A DNA stretch of 52,744 bases from an uncultured Alphaproteobacteria bacterium (GCA_944390355.1 CALXPT010000011.1:1-52744), one strand, 5' to 3'. Shown: positions 1 to 9,526, numbered from the stretch's first letter. Program-made: numbers and translations. Notes: generated by a model not told the origin, from the letters alone.

Positions 1-72
1 CTCCACGACTCGTATTATACCACAAGAAAAAAATCCTTTCAATAGAAATTTTCGAGGTTTTCCGCGGGTTTG
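1..72 (-). repeat. Promoter-bearing repeat, copy 1 (inverted relative to copy 2)
   Basis: The reverse complement of this stretch matches 19209-19280 over 72 positions with 6 mismatches counted by eye and no gaps. The match covers a perfect 17-bp-spaced sigma70-type promoter and flanking sequence on both sides. Copy 2 drives a Cys-rich exported protein gene; this copy points out of the window to the left, so a related gene is expected just beyond the edge. Confidence 0.9.
14..42 (-). promoter_or_regulatory. Sigma70-type promoter facing out of the window
   Basis: Read on the minus strand: TTGAAA (42-37), a 17-nt spacer, TATAAT (19-14). It has the same hexamers and spacer length as the promoter at 19239-19267. 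No gene of this window is served by it. Confidence 0.8.
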
Positions 73-93
73 CACGATTTTTTTTTGCATAAA

Positions 94-122
94 AAAACTC
101 TCTGAAATTATCAGAGAGTTTT
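94..122 (-). terminator. Intrinsic terminator of glgP
   Basis: A 12-bp perfect stem (94-105 with 111-122) around a 5-nt loop is followed on the minus strand by a run of T. It lies 25 bases after the glgP stop codon. Confidence 0.9.
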
Positions 123-146
123 CCAAATCTAAAGAGAAAAGTAAAA

Positions 147-2675
147 CTATGCCGACTGTAAATTATCGTCAGTTTTAGCCTCTGTCTTTGCTTTTCTTGC
201 TTTCTGTCGACTTTCTTCTGTGTGCCAAATATATTTATCATATTCCAGCACTGCCCTGTCGGAAGAAAAGACCCCAACGTTAGCCACATTTTCGATAGCT
301 TTTTTAGCCCACTTATCCTTGTTTTGGAAATCTTCGCAAACCTTTTGCATCGTTTTATCAAAAGCTTCCAAATCAGCCAAAACAAAGAAGTAATCGCGGT
401 TAACCAATTCATCAAAAATCGGCTTAAAGAGCAAAACATAGTCTTTAGCGCAGAACATATTTGAATTAATGGCATTCAAAATACGTTTGATATAATCACT
501 TTTTTCGTAAATACTACGCGGATTATAAGAACTTCTGCGTGCTAAAATTTCATCATTTGTGAGACCGAATAGGTAGAAGTTATCTTCGCCGACTTCATCC
601 CTGATTTCAATATTAGCACCGTCCAAAGTACCGATAGTCAAAGCCCCGTTAAGAGCAAACTTCATATTACCGGTGCCGGAAGCCTCAAAACCGGCCGTAG
701 AAATCTGCAAGCTGACATCGGCAGCCGGAATCATAACTTCGGCCAAAGACACCTTATAATCGGGAATAAAGATAACTTTAATCATGTCATTAACGAGCGG
801 ATCATTGTTAACAACTTCGGCCACATTGTTAATGAGTTTGATAATGAGCTTGGCAAAGTTATAAGAAGGAGCGGCTTTTCCGGCAAAGATATAAGTTCTT
901 GGCGTGGTAAACTTTTTGTTATCTTTGATAATGGCAAGATAATCTCCGATAACCTGTAAAATAGTAAGCAATTGCCGCTTATATTCATGGATTCTCTTTG
1001 CATGCACGATAAACATACTGTCAGGGTCTACCAAAACGCCGTTTGTTCTGGAGATAACCTTAATCAAGCGTTTTTTATTTTCGCGTTTAACCCGACGAAA
1101 TTCTTCAACAAAGTGAGCATCGTTTTTAAGCGATTCTATTTTGTGCAGTTCATCAAGATTAATAATCCAATCATCGCCGATTCTGGAAGAAATAAGATTT
1201 GACAATCCAGAATTAGCATGCAATAACCAGCGTCTCGGAGTGATACCGTTCGTAATATTGATGAATTTTTCGGGCCAAAGTTCATAAAAATCAGGAACCA
1301 AATTATGCTTAATGAGCTCAGAGTGCAACTTAGCCACACCGTTGACGGAGAAAGAACCCACAATAGATAAGTTAGACATCCGAATGATTTGGTTGTCGCC
1401 ATCTCCAACCACAATAGACATCCGACTGAGTTTTGCGTTATCTTCCCCAAATCTGGAACGGGCAAAATCCATAAAGCGACGGTTAATTTCATAAATAATC
1501 TGCACGTGCCTCGGGATAATTTTTTGCATAATCCTAGTCTGCCATGTTTCCAATGCTTCCGGCAATAAAGTGTGGTTTGTATAAGCGAACACGTGAGTAA
1601 CAATTTCCCAAGAAGTGTCCCAGTCTTGCCCGTAAACATCCATCAGCAGACGCATCATCTCGACAATGGCGAGAGCAGGGTGTGTATCATTGAGTTGAAT
1701 ACAAACATAATCAGGCAATTTATGGAAATCATTGCTCTTTTCCAGAAAACGTCGTAAAATATCTTGAATGGCGCAAGAAACAAAGAAATATTGCTGAACC
1801 AAACGTAAGGCTTTTCCCGATTCGACTGAATCTGAAGGATAAAGCACGCGAGAAATGGTTTCGGTACCGATTTTATCTTTAACGGCTTCCATATAACCGC
1901 CTTCGTTAAAGATATTGATATCCAATTCATCGTCGGTTTTAGCGGAAAACAAACGTAGGTAATTAACGGATTTTCCTTTGTATCCGACAACCGGAAAATC
2001 AAAAGGCACGCCATAAACATGTTGAGTGTTCATCCACACGAAATTATCTTTTCCGTCGGCATTTTTAACGACTTCGACATCACCGTAAATAGGAACAAGC
2101 ACTTTTCGGTCATTTCTGGCAAATTGCCAAGGAGAGTCTTCACCTTGCCAACTGTCGGCTTGTTCGATTTGATAACCGTTTTCGAATTTTTGTTTAAATA
2201 AGCCGAATTGATAGTTTATACCGTAGCCGAAACCGGGGATTCCGAGAGATGCCATTGAGTCCAGATAGCAGGCCGCCAAACGTCCCAAACCGCCGTTTCC
2301 GAGAGCGGGGTCATATTCGGTATCAAAAATCTCTTGTAAAGAAATATCAGGCATCCCTTCAATTTTAATATCTCTTAAGATATCGTATAACCCAAGATTA
2401 TGAAGATTATTCTCCAAAGAACGACCAATAAGATATTCAATGGAAAGATAATAGACGCGTTTAGCATTTTCTTTATTGTAGCGTTCCATGGTGTCATACA
2501 TCTTATCCATGGCAAATTCTCTGACCGCCATGGCAATAGAGTCTAGAATTTCATCTTTGGTGAGCTCACAAGTCCTCTTTCCGATAAAATATTTGATGTA
2601 GTGTTCTATGGAAAGTTTAAGTCTGGCTTTATCTATTTCATTCAAAATAGCAACCGCGGTATCTTTCTTTTTCAC
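147..2675 (-). CDS. glgP: Glycogen/starch phosphorylase
   Basis: Glycogen phosphorylase (GT35) releases glucose-1-phosphate from alpha-1,4-glucans with phosphate, in the cytoplasm. The 842-residue length is normal for the family. The pyridoxal-phosphate motif GNMKFALNGALTIGTLDGAN is intact, with the Schiff-base lysine at about residue 672, and the N-terminal ALGNGGLGRLAACYLDS block is present. I chose the GTG at 2675 because AGAGGAGG sits 7 nt before it (2688-2683); an ATG ten codons upstream would overlap that ribosome site and has none of its own. The gene is alone, with its own terminator, and diverges from the TolC-type gene. No other glycogen genes are in the window, so its operon context is not informative. 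Confidence 0.96.
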   Translation of the reverse strand: MKKKDTAVAILNEIDKARLKLSIEHYIKYFIGKRTCELTKDEILDSIAMAVREFAMDKMYDTMERYNKENAKRVYYLSIEYLIGRSLENNLHNLGLYDILRDIKIEGMPDISLQEIFDTEYDPALGNGGLGRLAACYLDSMASLGIPGFGYGINYQFGLFKQKFENGYQIEQADSWQGEDSPWQFARNDRKVLVPIYGDVEVVKNADGKDNFVWMNTQHVYGVPFDFPVVGYKGKSVNYLRLFSAKTDDELDINIFNEGGYMEAVKDKIGTETISRVLYPSDSVESGKALRLVQQYFFVSCAIQDILRRFLEKSNDFHKLPDYVCIQLNDTHPALAIVEMMRLLMDVYGQDWDTSWEIVTHVFAYTNHTLLPEALETWQTRIMQKIIPRHVQIIYEINRRFMDFARSRFGEDNAKLSRMSIVVGDGDNQIIRMSNLSIVGSFSVNGVAKLHSELIKHNLVPDFYELWPEKFINITNGITPRRWLLHANSGLSNLISSRIGDDWIINLDELHKIESLKNDAHFVEEFRRVKRENKKRLIKVISRTNGVLVDPDSMFIVHAKRIHEYKRQLLTILQVIGDYLAIIKDNKKFTTPRTYIFAGKAAPSYNFAKLIIKLINNVAEVVNNDPLVNDMIKVIFIPDYKVSLAEVMIPAADVSLQISTAGFEASGTGNMKFALNGALTIGTLDGANIEIRDEVGEDNFYLFGLTNDEILARRSSYNPRSIYEKSDYIKRILNAINSNMFCAKDYVLLFKPIFDELVNRDYFFVLADLEAFDKTMQKVCEDFQNKDKWAKKAIENVANVGVFSSDRAVLEYDKYIWHTEESRQKARKAKTEAKTDDNLQSA

Positions 2676-2802
2676 GAAACAACCTCCTCTATGTTTAACC
2701 TGCAACTTTATCCCAAGATAAAATGGAATTGTTTGAAATATGGTTAATATTTATTATTTTTGCGAATAGATGTTTTTGTTATTATTTTGTTTAGAAATTT
2801 CA

Positions 2803-2830
2803 TTGCATAATGGCAAAAGTTTAATATACT
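2803..2830 (+). promoter_or_regulatory. Probable promoter of the TolC-popZ unit
   Basis: TTGCAT (2803-2808), 16-nt spacer, TATACT (2825-2830), about 40 bases before the start codon of the outer-membrane factor gene. Called by eye from consensus only. Confidence 0.5.
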
Positions 2831-2870
2831 AGATTAAAAAAATAAGTATTGAAAGATAATGGGGAATAAA

Positions 2871-4232
2871 ATGAAAAAAAATTTTTTTAGCGCATTACTT
2901 CTGGCAAGTGCACTTTCAACAACGGCAAGTGCAGAAACGATTTTTGAGGCAATGAGCGCTGCTTACGAAAATAACCCGACATTGCAGTCGCAGCGCGCTT
3001 ATTTGCGTTCGATTGATGAGAATGCAGCAATCGCTCGTTCTGGATTCCGTCCGAATTTATCGTTGAATGGTTCTTACGGAGAGGTAAATTCAAATGATGA
3101 TTTGAATCAGAGTGGCTCGGATGGAAGTACCAGTAAGAATATTTCGGCAAATATAACACAGCCGATTTTTTCGGGACTTTCAACGGTAAATACGGTAAAA
3201 TCAACGGATAGTGCCATTAGGGCAGAGCAAAATAATTTGATGAATGTGGAACAAAGTATATTGCTGGAGGCCTCGACGGCATATTTTGATGTTGTACAGA
3301 ACAAGGCAATCGTTGATTTGCAAAAGAATAATGAAAAGTTGTTAAAGAAGAGATTGGATGAAACATTAGAACGTTTTAAGGTTGGTGAAGTAACCAGAAC
3401 GGACGTGTCGCAGGCCAAAGCGCGTTACTCGAGTGCCCAGTCGGATAGAATAAGCTCAGAGGGAACGTTGGAAGCCTCAAAGGCGGAATATGCCCGTATT
3501 GTAGGCAACGAACCCAAAGATTTGACGGAACCTGGAGATATAAACAAGTTTTTGCCCGCTGGATTCCGTGAGGCCTATGAATATGCCAAAGAGCATAATT
3601 ACTCAATTCAACAGGCAAAGCATAATTTGGATTCCAAAGAGTACAATGTTTCGGCGCAAACCGGTGGCTTGTTCCCTGTTGTGAGCTTAGATGGCTCTGT
3701 TGCTAAAAGCAATAATAATCCGGCCGGTATTTATGGTGAACATACAACAGATAATGTTGAGTGGGGCGTAAACGTAAATGTTCCGTTGTATAATGGAGGC
3801 GAGACCCGAGCAAAGATTCGCCAAAGTAAATATCAGAAGTGGCAGGCACAAGAACAGGTTTTGGAAGCCGAGCGGCAATTGCGTTCGGATTTGAAATCTG
3901 CTTGGGAATATATGAGTACCAACAAAGCCCGCATATCATCAATCAAAGATCAAGTTAAAGCAAATGAGATAGCCCTGGACGGCGTGCAGAAGGAAGAAGC
4001 ATTGGGAAATCGTACAATATTGGATGTTTTGAATGCCTACCAAGAACTTCTTAATTCAAACGTTGAAGAAGTTAAAGCGAGAAGGGACTATTATGTTTCA
4101 TCAATGGCACTTTTAATGGCTATGGGAAAATTAACGGCACAGGATTTAAATTTGAACGTAAATCTGTATGATGCAAAAAAACATTATAAAGATACGAGAG
4201 GCAAATGGTTCTCAATTTCGGTAGAAAAGTAA
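2871..4232 (+). CDS. tolC: TolC-family outer membrane efflux/secretion channel
   Basis: Outer-membrane factor that forms the trimeric channel-tunnel of type I secretion and multidrug efflux systems. The 453-residue protein starts with an exported signal peptide (MKKNFFSALLLASALSTTASA, cleavage before Glu22) followed by the family hallmark of two homologous helical-hairpin repeats: the first around residues 100-215 (IFSGLSTVNTVKSTDSAIRA ... VGEVTRTDVSQAKARY), the second around 300-435 (LYNGGETRAKIRQSKYQ ... LGNRTILDVLNAYQELL). The second ATG (2871) is preferred because TGGGGA lies 6 nt before it; the upstream ATG at 2859 overlaps that site. Partner inner-membrane transporter genes are absent here, so whether it serves secretion or efflux cannot be told. 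The next gene starts 30 bases downstream, probably cotranscribed. Confidence 0.93.
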   Translation: MKKNFFSALLLASALSTTASAETIFEAMSAAYENNPTLQSQRAYLRSIDENAAIARSGFRPNLSLNGSYGEVNSNDDLNQSGSDGSTSKNISANITQPIFSGLSTVNTVKSTDSAIRAEQNNLMNVEQSILLEASTAYFDVVQNKAIVDLQKNNEKLLKKRLDETLERFKVGEVTRTDVSQAKARYSSAQSDRISSEGTLEASKAEYARIVGNEPKDLTEPGDINKFLPAGFREAYEYAKEHNYSIQQAKHNLDSKEYNVSAQTGGLFPVVSLDGSVAKSNNNPAGIYGEHTTDNVEWGVNVNVPLYNGGETRAKIRQSKYQKWQAQEQVLEAERQLRSDLKSAWEYMSTNKARISSIKDQVKANEIALDGVQKEEALGNRTILDVLNAYQELLNSNVEEVKARRDYYVSSMALLMAMGKLTAQDLNLNVNLYDAKKHYKDTRGKWFSISVEK

Positions 4233-4262
4233 AATAACCTTTAAGCTGGGGAAGTATCAGGT

Positions 4263-5366
4263 ATGACGGAAAATCTAGAAAATCAAAGTGAAATGTCAAT
4301 GGAAGATATATTATCTTCGATTAAAGGCATACTTTCGGAAAATGAGGCAGAACAAAAATCGGAAAGTATTCAAAACATAGGTGCTCCGGCTCAAGCAGAG
4401 GAAAAAGCGGAAAATGATGATGTTTTTGATTTGTCTTCCTCAATGATAGTAGACGACATACCGGATACTTCACATGAGCCGACGGCAAATTTAGGCTTGC
4501 CGGAAATAGAAGATTCAGATTCTGAATTTTGGGGTGGAGATGATAAAAGTAAGGAAGATGACGAATTGCCGGAGTTACCGTCAATAGCCGATTCGGAGAT
4601 AGATATCAATTCCAAGTCTGAAGATAATGAGATATTCTCCACCGATTTTGCAAAAGAAAAGGAAGAAGAAAAAGATATTTCAGACAAGAGCTTAGATGAA
4701 TTAACTCAGTTGATGAGTGAAGAAAATACCGATTCTGTCATAAATAAGGAAATTCCCGAAAACGGTGTAAGCCCGACATCAGTAGATGATATATTGGCGC
4801 AAATAAATGAAGGGGTAGTTTCGGCGACAGAAAAAAATAAGGAGCAGCCAATCACGGAAACACAGGCCTCAAGCTCGATTCCGGTTGATGAAAATTTTGA
4901 TCCGGCAGATATGCATATGGATGAATTTTCAGAAATATTGGAAGAAGAAACGGAAAAAAAATTTGAAATTTCGGAACCCGAAGAAATACCACTTCCGAGT
5001 CAGGAAGAAAAAAAATTACAAGAAACGGCAAAACCAGAGGATATATCAGAAGATATAATAGATAATTTTGCCGAGATGTTTACGTCCAATACGACACCGC
5101 AAAAGCAGGTAGAGGAGGCAAAAGCAAGCACTACCATAGGAAACAGCGGAAAAACGATGGAAGAAATGGTAAAAGAAGTCATCGCGGAAAGTCTGCGTCC
5201 GGTTATTAAAGAAGCAATTTCAAAAATGGATGAAAAGATTTTGGAAGTAGTCAGGGCGGAAGTTGCGGCTCAAGCAAAAGCATGGATAAACAATAATTTG
5301 AGCAAAGAAGTTGAACAAAATTTTCAAGATAACGGACCTCGAGTTACGGAAAAGGTTGGTTCCTAA
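4263..5366 (+). CDS. popZ: PopZ-like polar organizing protein (DUF2497 family)
   Basis: PopZ is an alphaproteobacterial scaffold that self-assembles at cell poles and anchors the chromosome origin and signalling proteins. Three things support the call: the N-terminal amphipathic helix SMEDILSSIKGILSEN (residues 11-26), a C-terminal helical block around 290-345 (MEEMVKEVIAESLRPVIKEA and following) like the oligomerization region of DUF2497, and position immediately before valS, which is the usual order in alphaproteobacteria. The 367-residue length is about twice that of the Caulobacter protein; the extra is a very acidic, Ser/Thr/Pro-rich linker of roughly 260 residues. A second copy of the N-terminal motif type appears inside it (SVDDILAQINEGV, near residue 173). 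The C-terminal block is only a moderate match, so this could be another acidic scaffold. Confidence 0.65.
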   Translation: MTENLENQSEMSMEDILSSIKGILSENEAEQKSESIQNIGAPAQAEEKAENDDVFDLSSSMIVDDIPDTSHEPTANLGLPEIEDSDSEFWGGDDKSKEDDELPELPSIADSEIDINSKSEDNEIFSTDFAKEKEEEKDISDKSLDELTQLMSEENTDSVINKEIPENGVSPTSVDDILAQINEGVVSATEKNKEQPITETQASSSIPVDENFDPADMHMDEFSEILEEETEKKFEISEPEEIPLPSQEEKKLQETAKPEDISEDIIDNFAEMFTSNTTPQKQVEEAKASTTIGNSGKTMEEMVKEVIAESLRPVIKEAISKMDEKILEVVRAEVAAQAKAWINNNLSKEVEQNFQDNGPRVTEKVGS

Positions 5367-5394
5367 CGGGCAACCTGAACCGACCTCAAGCTGT

Positions 5395-5428
5395 GTGCTC
5401 TCAAATCTTTGGATTCGAGGGCATTTTT
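5395..5428 (+). terminator. Intrinsic terminator after popZ-like gene
   Basis: TGCTCTC (5396-5402) pairs with GAGGGCA (5417-5423, one G-T pair) and is followed by TTTTT. It separates the TolC-popZ unit from valS. Confidence 0.7.
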
Positions 5429-5500
5429 ATGGTTTACATCTGAAAGAAAAGATGTTAATAGTTTGTTAATTTGAAAAACAATTAAAAAGTGGATAAAACA

Positions 5501-8137
5501 ATGTTAGAGAAAAATTATAATCCGAAAGATTTTGAAGAAAAGATATATGCCGATTGGGAAAACAGCGGCGATTTTAAGCCGGATATGCGTTCGGATAAGG
5601 ATGCGTTTTCAGTAGTGATACCGCCGCCGAACGTAACGGGCATTTTGCATATGGGACACGCCTTAAATAATACTTTGCAGGATATCTTGGTACGTTATAA
5701 TCGTATGCAGGGCAAAAAAGTCTTGTGGCAACCTGGGACAGACCATGCCGGAATAGCAACACAAATGGTTGTTGAGAGAAACTTAGCCAAAGACGGAATA
5801 ACCAAACATGACTTGGGACGAGAAAAATTTATCGAAACGGTCTGGAAATGGCGGGAGCACTCCGGCGGAACGATAACAAGACAACTCCGCCGTTTAGGTG
5901 CTTCCTGCGACTGGTCAAGAGAGCGTTTCACGATGGATGAAGGCTTGAGCCATGCGGTTATCAAGATATTTGTAAAAATGTATAAAGACGGCTTGATTTA
6001 TAAAGCCAAGAAGCTGGTTAACTGGGACCCGAAATTCGGGACGGCGGTTTCGGATTTGGAAGTTATTCAAAAAGAGACCGTAGGTAAGATGTACTATTAT
6101 AAATATCCGATAGAAGGCGAGAGCGGAGAATATGTACATATAGCCACGACCCGTCCGGAAACCATGTTTGGAGATACGGCAGTAGCAATATCAAAAGATA
6201 ACGAGAAATTGAAGCATTTGATAGGAAAGAATTGTATTATACCAATAATCAATAAAGTAATACCGATTATAGCGGACGAACATGCAGATCCGGAGAAGGG
6301 AACGGGCGCTGTTAAGATTACGCCGGCACATGACTTTAATGACTTTGAGGTTGGCAAGAGACACAATTTGCCGTTGGTTAATGTGTTGAATAAAGATGCA
6401 ACAATGAATGAAAACACGCCTTATGAGGGGCTAACCACACAAGAGGCAAGAGTAAAGACCATAGAGACCTTAACGGAATTGGGTTTAATGGACAAGATAG
6501 AAGACCACCCGATGGTTATTCCGTATGGCGATCGTTCTGGAGCGGTAATCGAGCCTTTAATGACGGATCAGTGGTTTGTCGACGCACCGGTTTTAGCCAA
6601 AGAGGCGATAAGAGTGGTAGAAAACGGCGAAATGCAGTTTGTCCCGAAATCATATGAGAAGACATATTTTGAATGGATGAGGAACATACAGCCGTGGTGT
6701 ATATCTCGTCAGCTTTGGTGGGGACACCGCATGCCGATATGGTATGGTCCGGATGAGCATATTTTCTGTGAAGAGAATGAAGAAGCGGCACAGGCCGCTG
6801 CGGATAAATATTACGGGCATCATGAAAACCTGCGTCGAGAGACAGATGTTTTGGATACATGGTTTTCATCGGGGTTGTGGGCATTTTCGACATTAGGTTG
6901 GCCGGATGACAGCAAATATTTGGATACGTTTTATCCGACTTCTGTTTTGGTAACGGCGTTTGATATTATTTTCTTCTGGGTCGCAAGAATGATGATGATG
7001 AGCATGTACCAGATGAAGAGAATACCGTTCAAGAAATGTTATATACACGGCTTGGTGAGAGATGAGCAAGGGCGCAAGATGTCCAAATCAAAAGGCAACA
7101 CGGTCGATCCGATGGAAACCATAGAAAAATACGGAGCGGATGCGTTGCGCTTTTTCATGGCCTCAATGGAAACGCAAGGACGGGACATAAACCTGAGTGA
7201 AGCCCGTATAGCAGGCTATCGCAATTTTGCGACAAAGTTGTGGAATGCGGCGCGTTTTGGTGAAATGAATGACTGCAAACTGGATACAAATTTCAAGCCA
7301 GAGCAAAGTCGATTAGCCATAAACAAATGGATTATAGCCAAGGCACAAGAAGCCACAAAGCAGGTAACCGAAAATTTGAACGCGTTTCGTTTTTCGGATG
7401 CGGCGAATGCGGTTTATCAGTTTGTCTGGGGTTCATTCTGCGATTGGTATATAGAGATGATAAAGCCGATTCTCTATGGAGAAGATGAATTAGAAAAAGC
7501 AGAGACCCGAGCAACATTTGCATGGGTTTTGGGTAGAATATTGATAATATTGCATCCGTTTATGCCGTTTATCACCACCGAGTTGTGGAATAACACGGCT
7601 CAAAGGGAAGTAAAATTGATACATGCCGCATGGCCGATGGAAGAAAGAATAGACCTAAATGCAATAAATGATATAGATTGGGTGATAGAGTTAATCTCGA
7701 CGATACGTTCCTTGAGAGCGGAAATGAATATACCGGCAAATGCCAAACCGATAGTTTATCTAAAGGGAGCAAATGCGGAAAGTATAAAGCACATAGAGCA
7801 ATATCAAAAGATAGTATGTTCATTGGCGCGGCTTGAAGATTTGTCATCGTACGAAGGAGAAATCAGTCCGGACATGGTTCAAAGTGTTTTCAGAGAAAGT
7901 GTCTTATTGATGCCGTTAAAAGGTGTTGTTGATTTTGCGGCAGAAAAGGAGAGACTGAGTAAAGAATTGGCGAACTTGAACAAATATTTGGAAGGCTATG
8001 CGAAAAAGTTGAGCAATCCGAATTTTGTAGAGCGCGCACCTGCGGCGGTTGTAGAAGAGGAACGCCGTCGTCAAAGTGAAGCGGAAGCCAATAAAGCGAA
8101 GGTTGAAGCGGCACTTGAGCGCATAGCGAATTTCTAG
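5501..8137 (+). CDS. valS: Valyl-tRNA synthetase
   Basis: Class I aminoacyl-tRNA synthetase charging tRNA-Val in the cytoplasm; 878 residues, the usual size. The HIGH signature appears as HMGH at residues 50-53 in PPPNVTGILHMGHALNN and the KMSKS loop is intact at 526-530 (GRKMSKSKGNTVDP). The editing (CP1) domain motifs such as ATTRPETMFGDTAVA and the C-terminal coiled-coil arm (about 810-878, rich in Glu/Lys/Ala) are present. An upstream in-frame GTG (5489) is possible, but the ATG at 5501 has the only weak ribosome site (GTGGA, 7 nt before) and fits the family N-terminus. The gene stands between two terminators and is probably its own transcription unit. Confidence 0.97.
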   Translation: MLEKNYNPKDFEEKIYADWENSGDFKPDMRSDKDAFSVVIPPPNVTGILHMGHALNNTLQDILVRYNRMQGKKVLWQPGTDHAGIATQMVVERNLAKDGITKHDLGREKFIETVWKWREHSGGTITRQLRRLGASCDWSRERFTMDEGLSHAVIKIFVKMYKDGLIYKAKKLVNWDPKFGTAVSDLEVIQKETVGKMYYYKYPIEGESGEYVHIATTRPETMFGDTAVAISKDNEKLKHLIGKNCIIPIINKVIPIIADEHADPEKGTGAVKITPAHDFNDFEVGKRHNLPLVNVLNKDATMNENTPYEGLTTQEARVKTIETLTELGLMDKIEDHPMVIPYGDRSGAVIEPLMTDQWFVDAPVLAKEAIRVVENGEMQFVPKSYEKTYFEWMRNIQPWCISRQLWWGHRMPIWYGPDEHIFCEENEEAAQAAADKYYGHHENLRRETDVLDTWFSSGLWAFSTLGWPDDSKYLDTFYPTSVLVTAFDIIFFWVARMMMMSMYQMKRIPFKKCYIHGLVRDEQGRKMSKSKGNTVDPMETIEKYGADALRFFMASMETQGRDINLSEARIAGYRNFATKLWNAARFGEMNDCKLDTNFKPEQSRLAINKWIIAKAQEATKQVTENLNAFRFSDAANAVYQFVWGSFCDWYIEMIKPILYGEDELEKAETRATFAWVLGRILIILHPFMPFITTELWNNTAQREVKLIHAAWPMEERIDLNAINDIDWVIELISTIRSLRAEMNIPANAKPIVYLKGANAESIKHIEQYQKIVCSLARLEDLSSYEGEISPDMVQSVFRESVLLMPLKGVVDFAAEKERLSKELANLNKYLEGYAKKLSNPNFVERAPAAVVEEERRRQSEAEANKAKVEAALERIANF

Positions 8138-8153
8138 AAAGAAGAGAGAAGGT

Positions 8154-8180
8154 AGCCCGTTCATAACAGAGCGGGCTTTT
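8154..8180 (+). terminator. Intrinsic terminator of valS
   Basis: AGCCCG (8154-8159) pairs with CGGGCT (8172-8177), followed by TTTT. The stem can extend inward with a G-T and an A-T pair. Its sequence resembles the terminator at 21041. Confidence 0.8.
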
Positions 8181-8258
8181 GATATTGCGGATAAGTAAGA
8201 GGTAAGTGTTTATTATTTTAGAAAAAAGTATATAATCACCCCGAAAAGGAAAGTTTTA

Positions 8259-9509
8259 ATGAACAAAAGCCGTTGGATATGGGGAATAATCGTCGGTTGT
8301 CTGACTTTGGGTGATGTCTGCGCTCAAAGTACCTCGGCTATACTTTATTCACCGGAAACGGCGGAGACAAAAGACGCTATCAAAAACAAAACGCCGACAC
8401 CTCCCCAAACCCAAACAATAGCTTCGCCGAAGTTTATAGACTTTGACAGCTTGGATTTTAACGAGCCGGATTGGGGAATGTTGCCGGAAACAGGCCCTCA
8501 ATCGCTGAGTGAAAAATCGCCTACCACAATAGAGAATATGGAAAATAGCAATAAGAGTGCCCCTTTGCCGGATGTTGTTCCGACAAAAGCAGAACTGCAA
8601 ACCAAAACAAATCCAAAACAAGAGCAAGATTCTCAATCCTCAAACATGAAAGAAAAAAGCCTAACCGATGTATTGCAAAACAAAGCCAACATCGTATCGG
8701 AAGAAGAGCCAGAAGTAAAAGAAGATAAAAATAAGGAAGAAGAACCGGATACAAAAGAAGCGGAACAAAAGAACGAAAAAGAAGAAAATTGGTCGGAGGG
8801 ACTAAAAAATACGCTCAAAAAAATCGGAGCCGACATAGGTAACGATTCGTCAAAGGATATAGCCACGTTGGAAGAGTTAACCGAAGATAGCCAAAATGTT
8901 TATGCTCGTTCCAATGCGGCGGTTTTTGATATAGCCGGAGTCATGCTGAGAATGAATAAAGAAGAGGTAGAAGACAATCTGCGCAAACGCGGCTATCAAA
9001 AAGTCAAAGATACCTTTGATATTCCAAACTTTATTCGCTGGCGCAATGAAGAAAAATGTCGCAACAACGGCGTTGTCGGCTACGAGCGATTGGAAAACTG
9101 CATCGTAACGATGGCCAAGAAAAATAATTATCAATATCTTTCCCTGGCACGCTACATGAAGTATAAAACACAAGAAGAAATCACTGTGAATTTTACAAGT
9201 AACTTTAGCGGCAACAAAGTATATAAAATATCATACAAAAGTATGTCCACATCGTTAAAAGGCTCAAGTCCGAAAGCAATATATTTGCGCAATATCAAGA
9301 TTTATGATTTTTGGAAACAGGTCAACCGCAAATACGGCGCACCGGATAATAAAGAAAACGCGACTTGGGGTTTGGGAAATAAAAAGCCCTACTTACAGGC
9401 AGGTACGGGCATGCTGGTGTTGGAAGACCCGATGTTAAGAGAGTTGGATTTTTCTCGAATGAGTCAAGAAGATCAGAGATTTCTAAATACCGGATTATAT
9501 ACATTTTAA
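8259..9509 (+). CDS. Exported protein of unknown function, head of ChpT/CheR operon
   Basis: I do not recognise this 416-residue protein. It has a signal peptide (MNKSRWIWGIIVGCLTLGDVCA, cleaved before Gln23), so it is periplasmic or envelope-located. Residues about 23-200 are low-complexity, Glu/Lys/Pro/Thr/Ser-rich and probably unstructured. Residues about 215-416 form a globular domain with aromatic and Asn-rich strands (EVEDNLRKRGYQKVKDTFDI; NFIRWRNEEKCRNNGVVGY; MKYKTQEEITVNFTSNFSGN), including a pair of cysteines near 265 and 280 that could form a disulfide. It is followed after 17 bases by the ChpT-like gene, then the receiver and cheR, so it is likely cotranscribed with signalling genes; a role in motility is only a guess by association. 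Confidence 0.8.
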   Translation: MNKSRWIWGIIVGCLTLGDVCAQSTSAILYSPETAETKDAIKNKTPTPPQTQTIASPKFIDFDSLDFNEPDWGMLPETGPQSLSEKSPTTIENMENSNKSAPLPDVVPTKAELQTKTNPKQEQDSQSSNMKEKSLTDVLQNKANIVSEEEPEVKEDKNKEEEPDTKEAEQKNEKEENWSEGLKNTLKKIGADIGNDSSKDIATLEELTEDSQNVYARSNAAVFDIAGVMLRMNKEEVEDNLRKRGYQKVKDTFDIPNFIRWRNEEKCRNNGVVGYERLENCIVTMAKKNNYQYLSLARYMKYKTQEEITVNFTSNFSGNKVYKISYKSMSTSLKGSSPKAIYLRNIKIYDFWKQVNRKYGAPDNKENATWGLGNKKPYLQAGTGMLVLEDPMLRELDFSRMSQEDQRFLNTGLYTF

Positions 9510-9526
9510 TAAAAAGGAAACGAACG

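Noticed and set aside
1..72. Insertion-sequence terminal inverted repeat shared with 19209-19280
   Set aside because: No transposase gene lies between the copies, and the 19 kb between them is ordinary chromosomal sequence; the promoter explains the conservation better.
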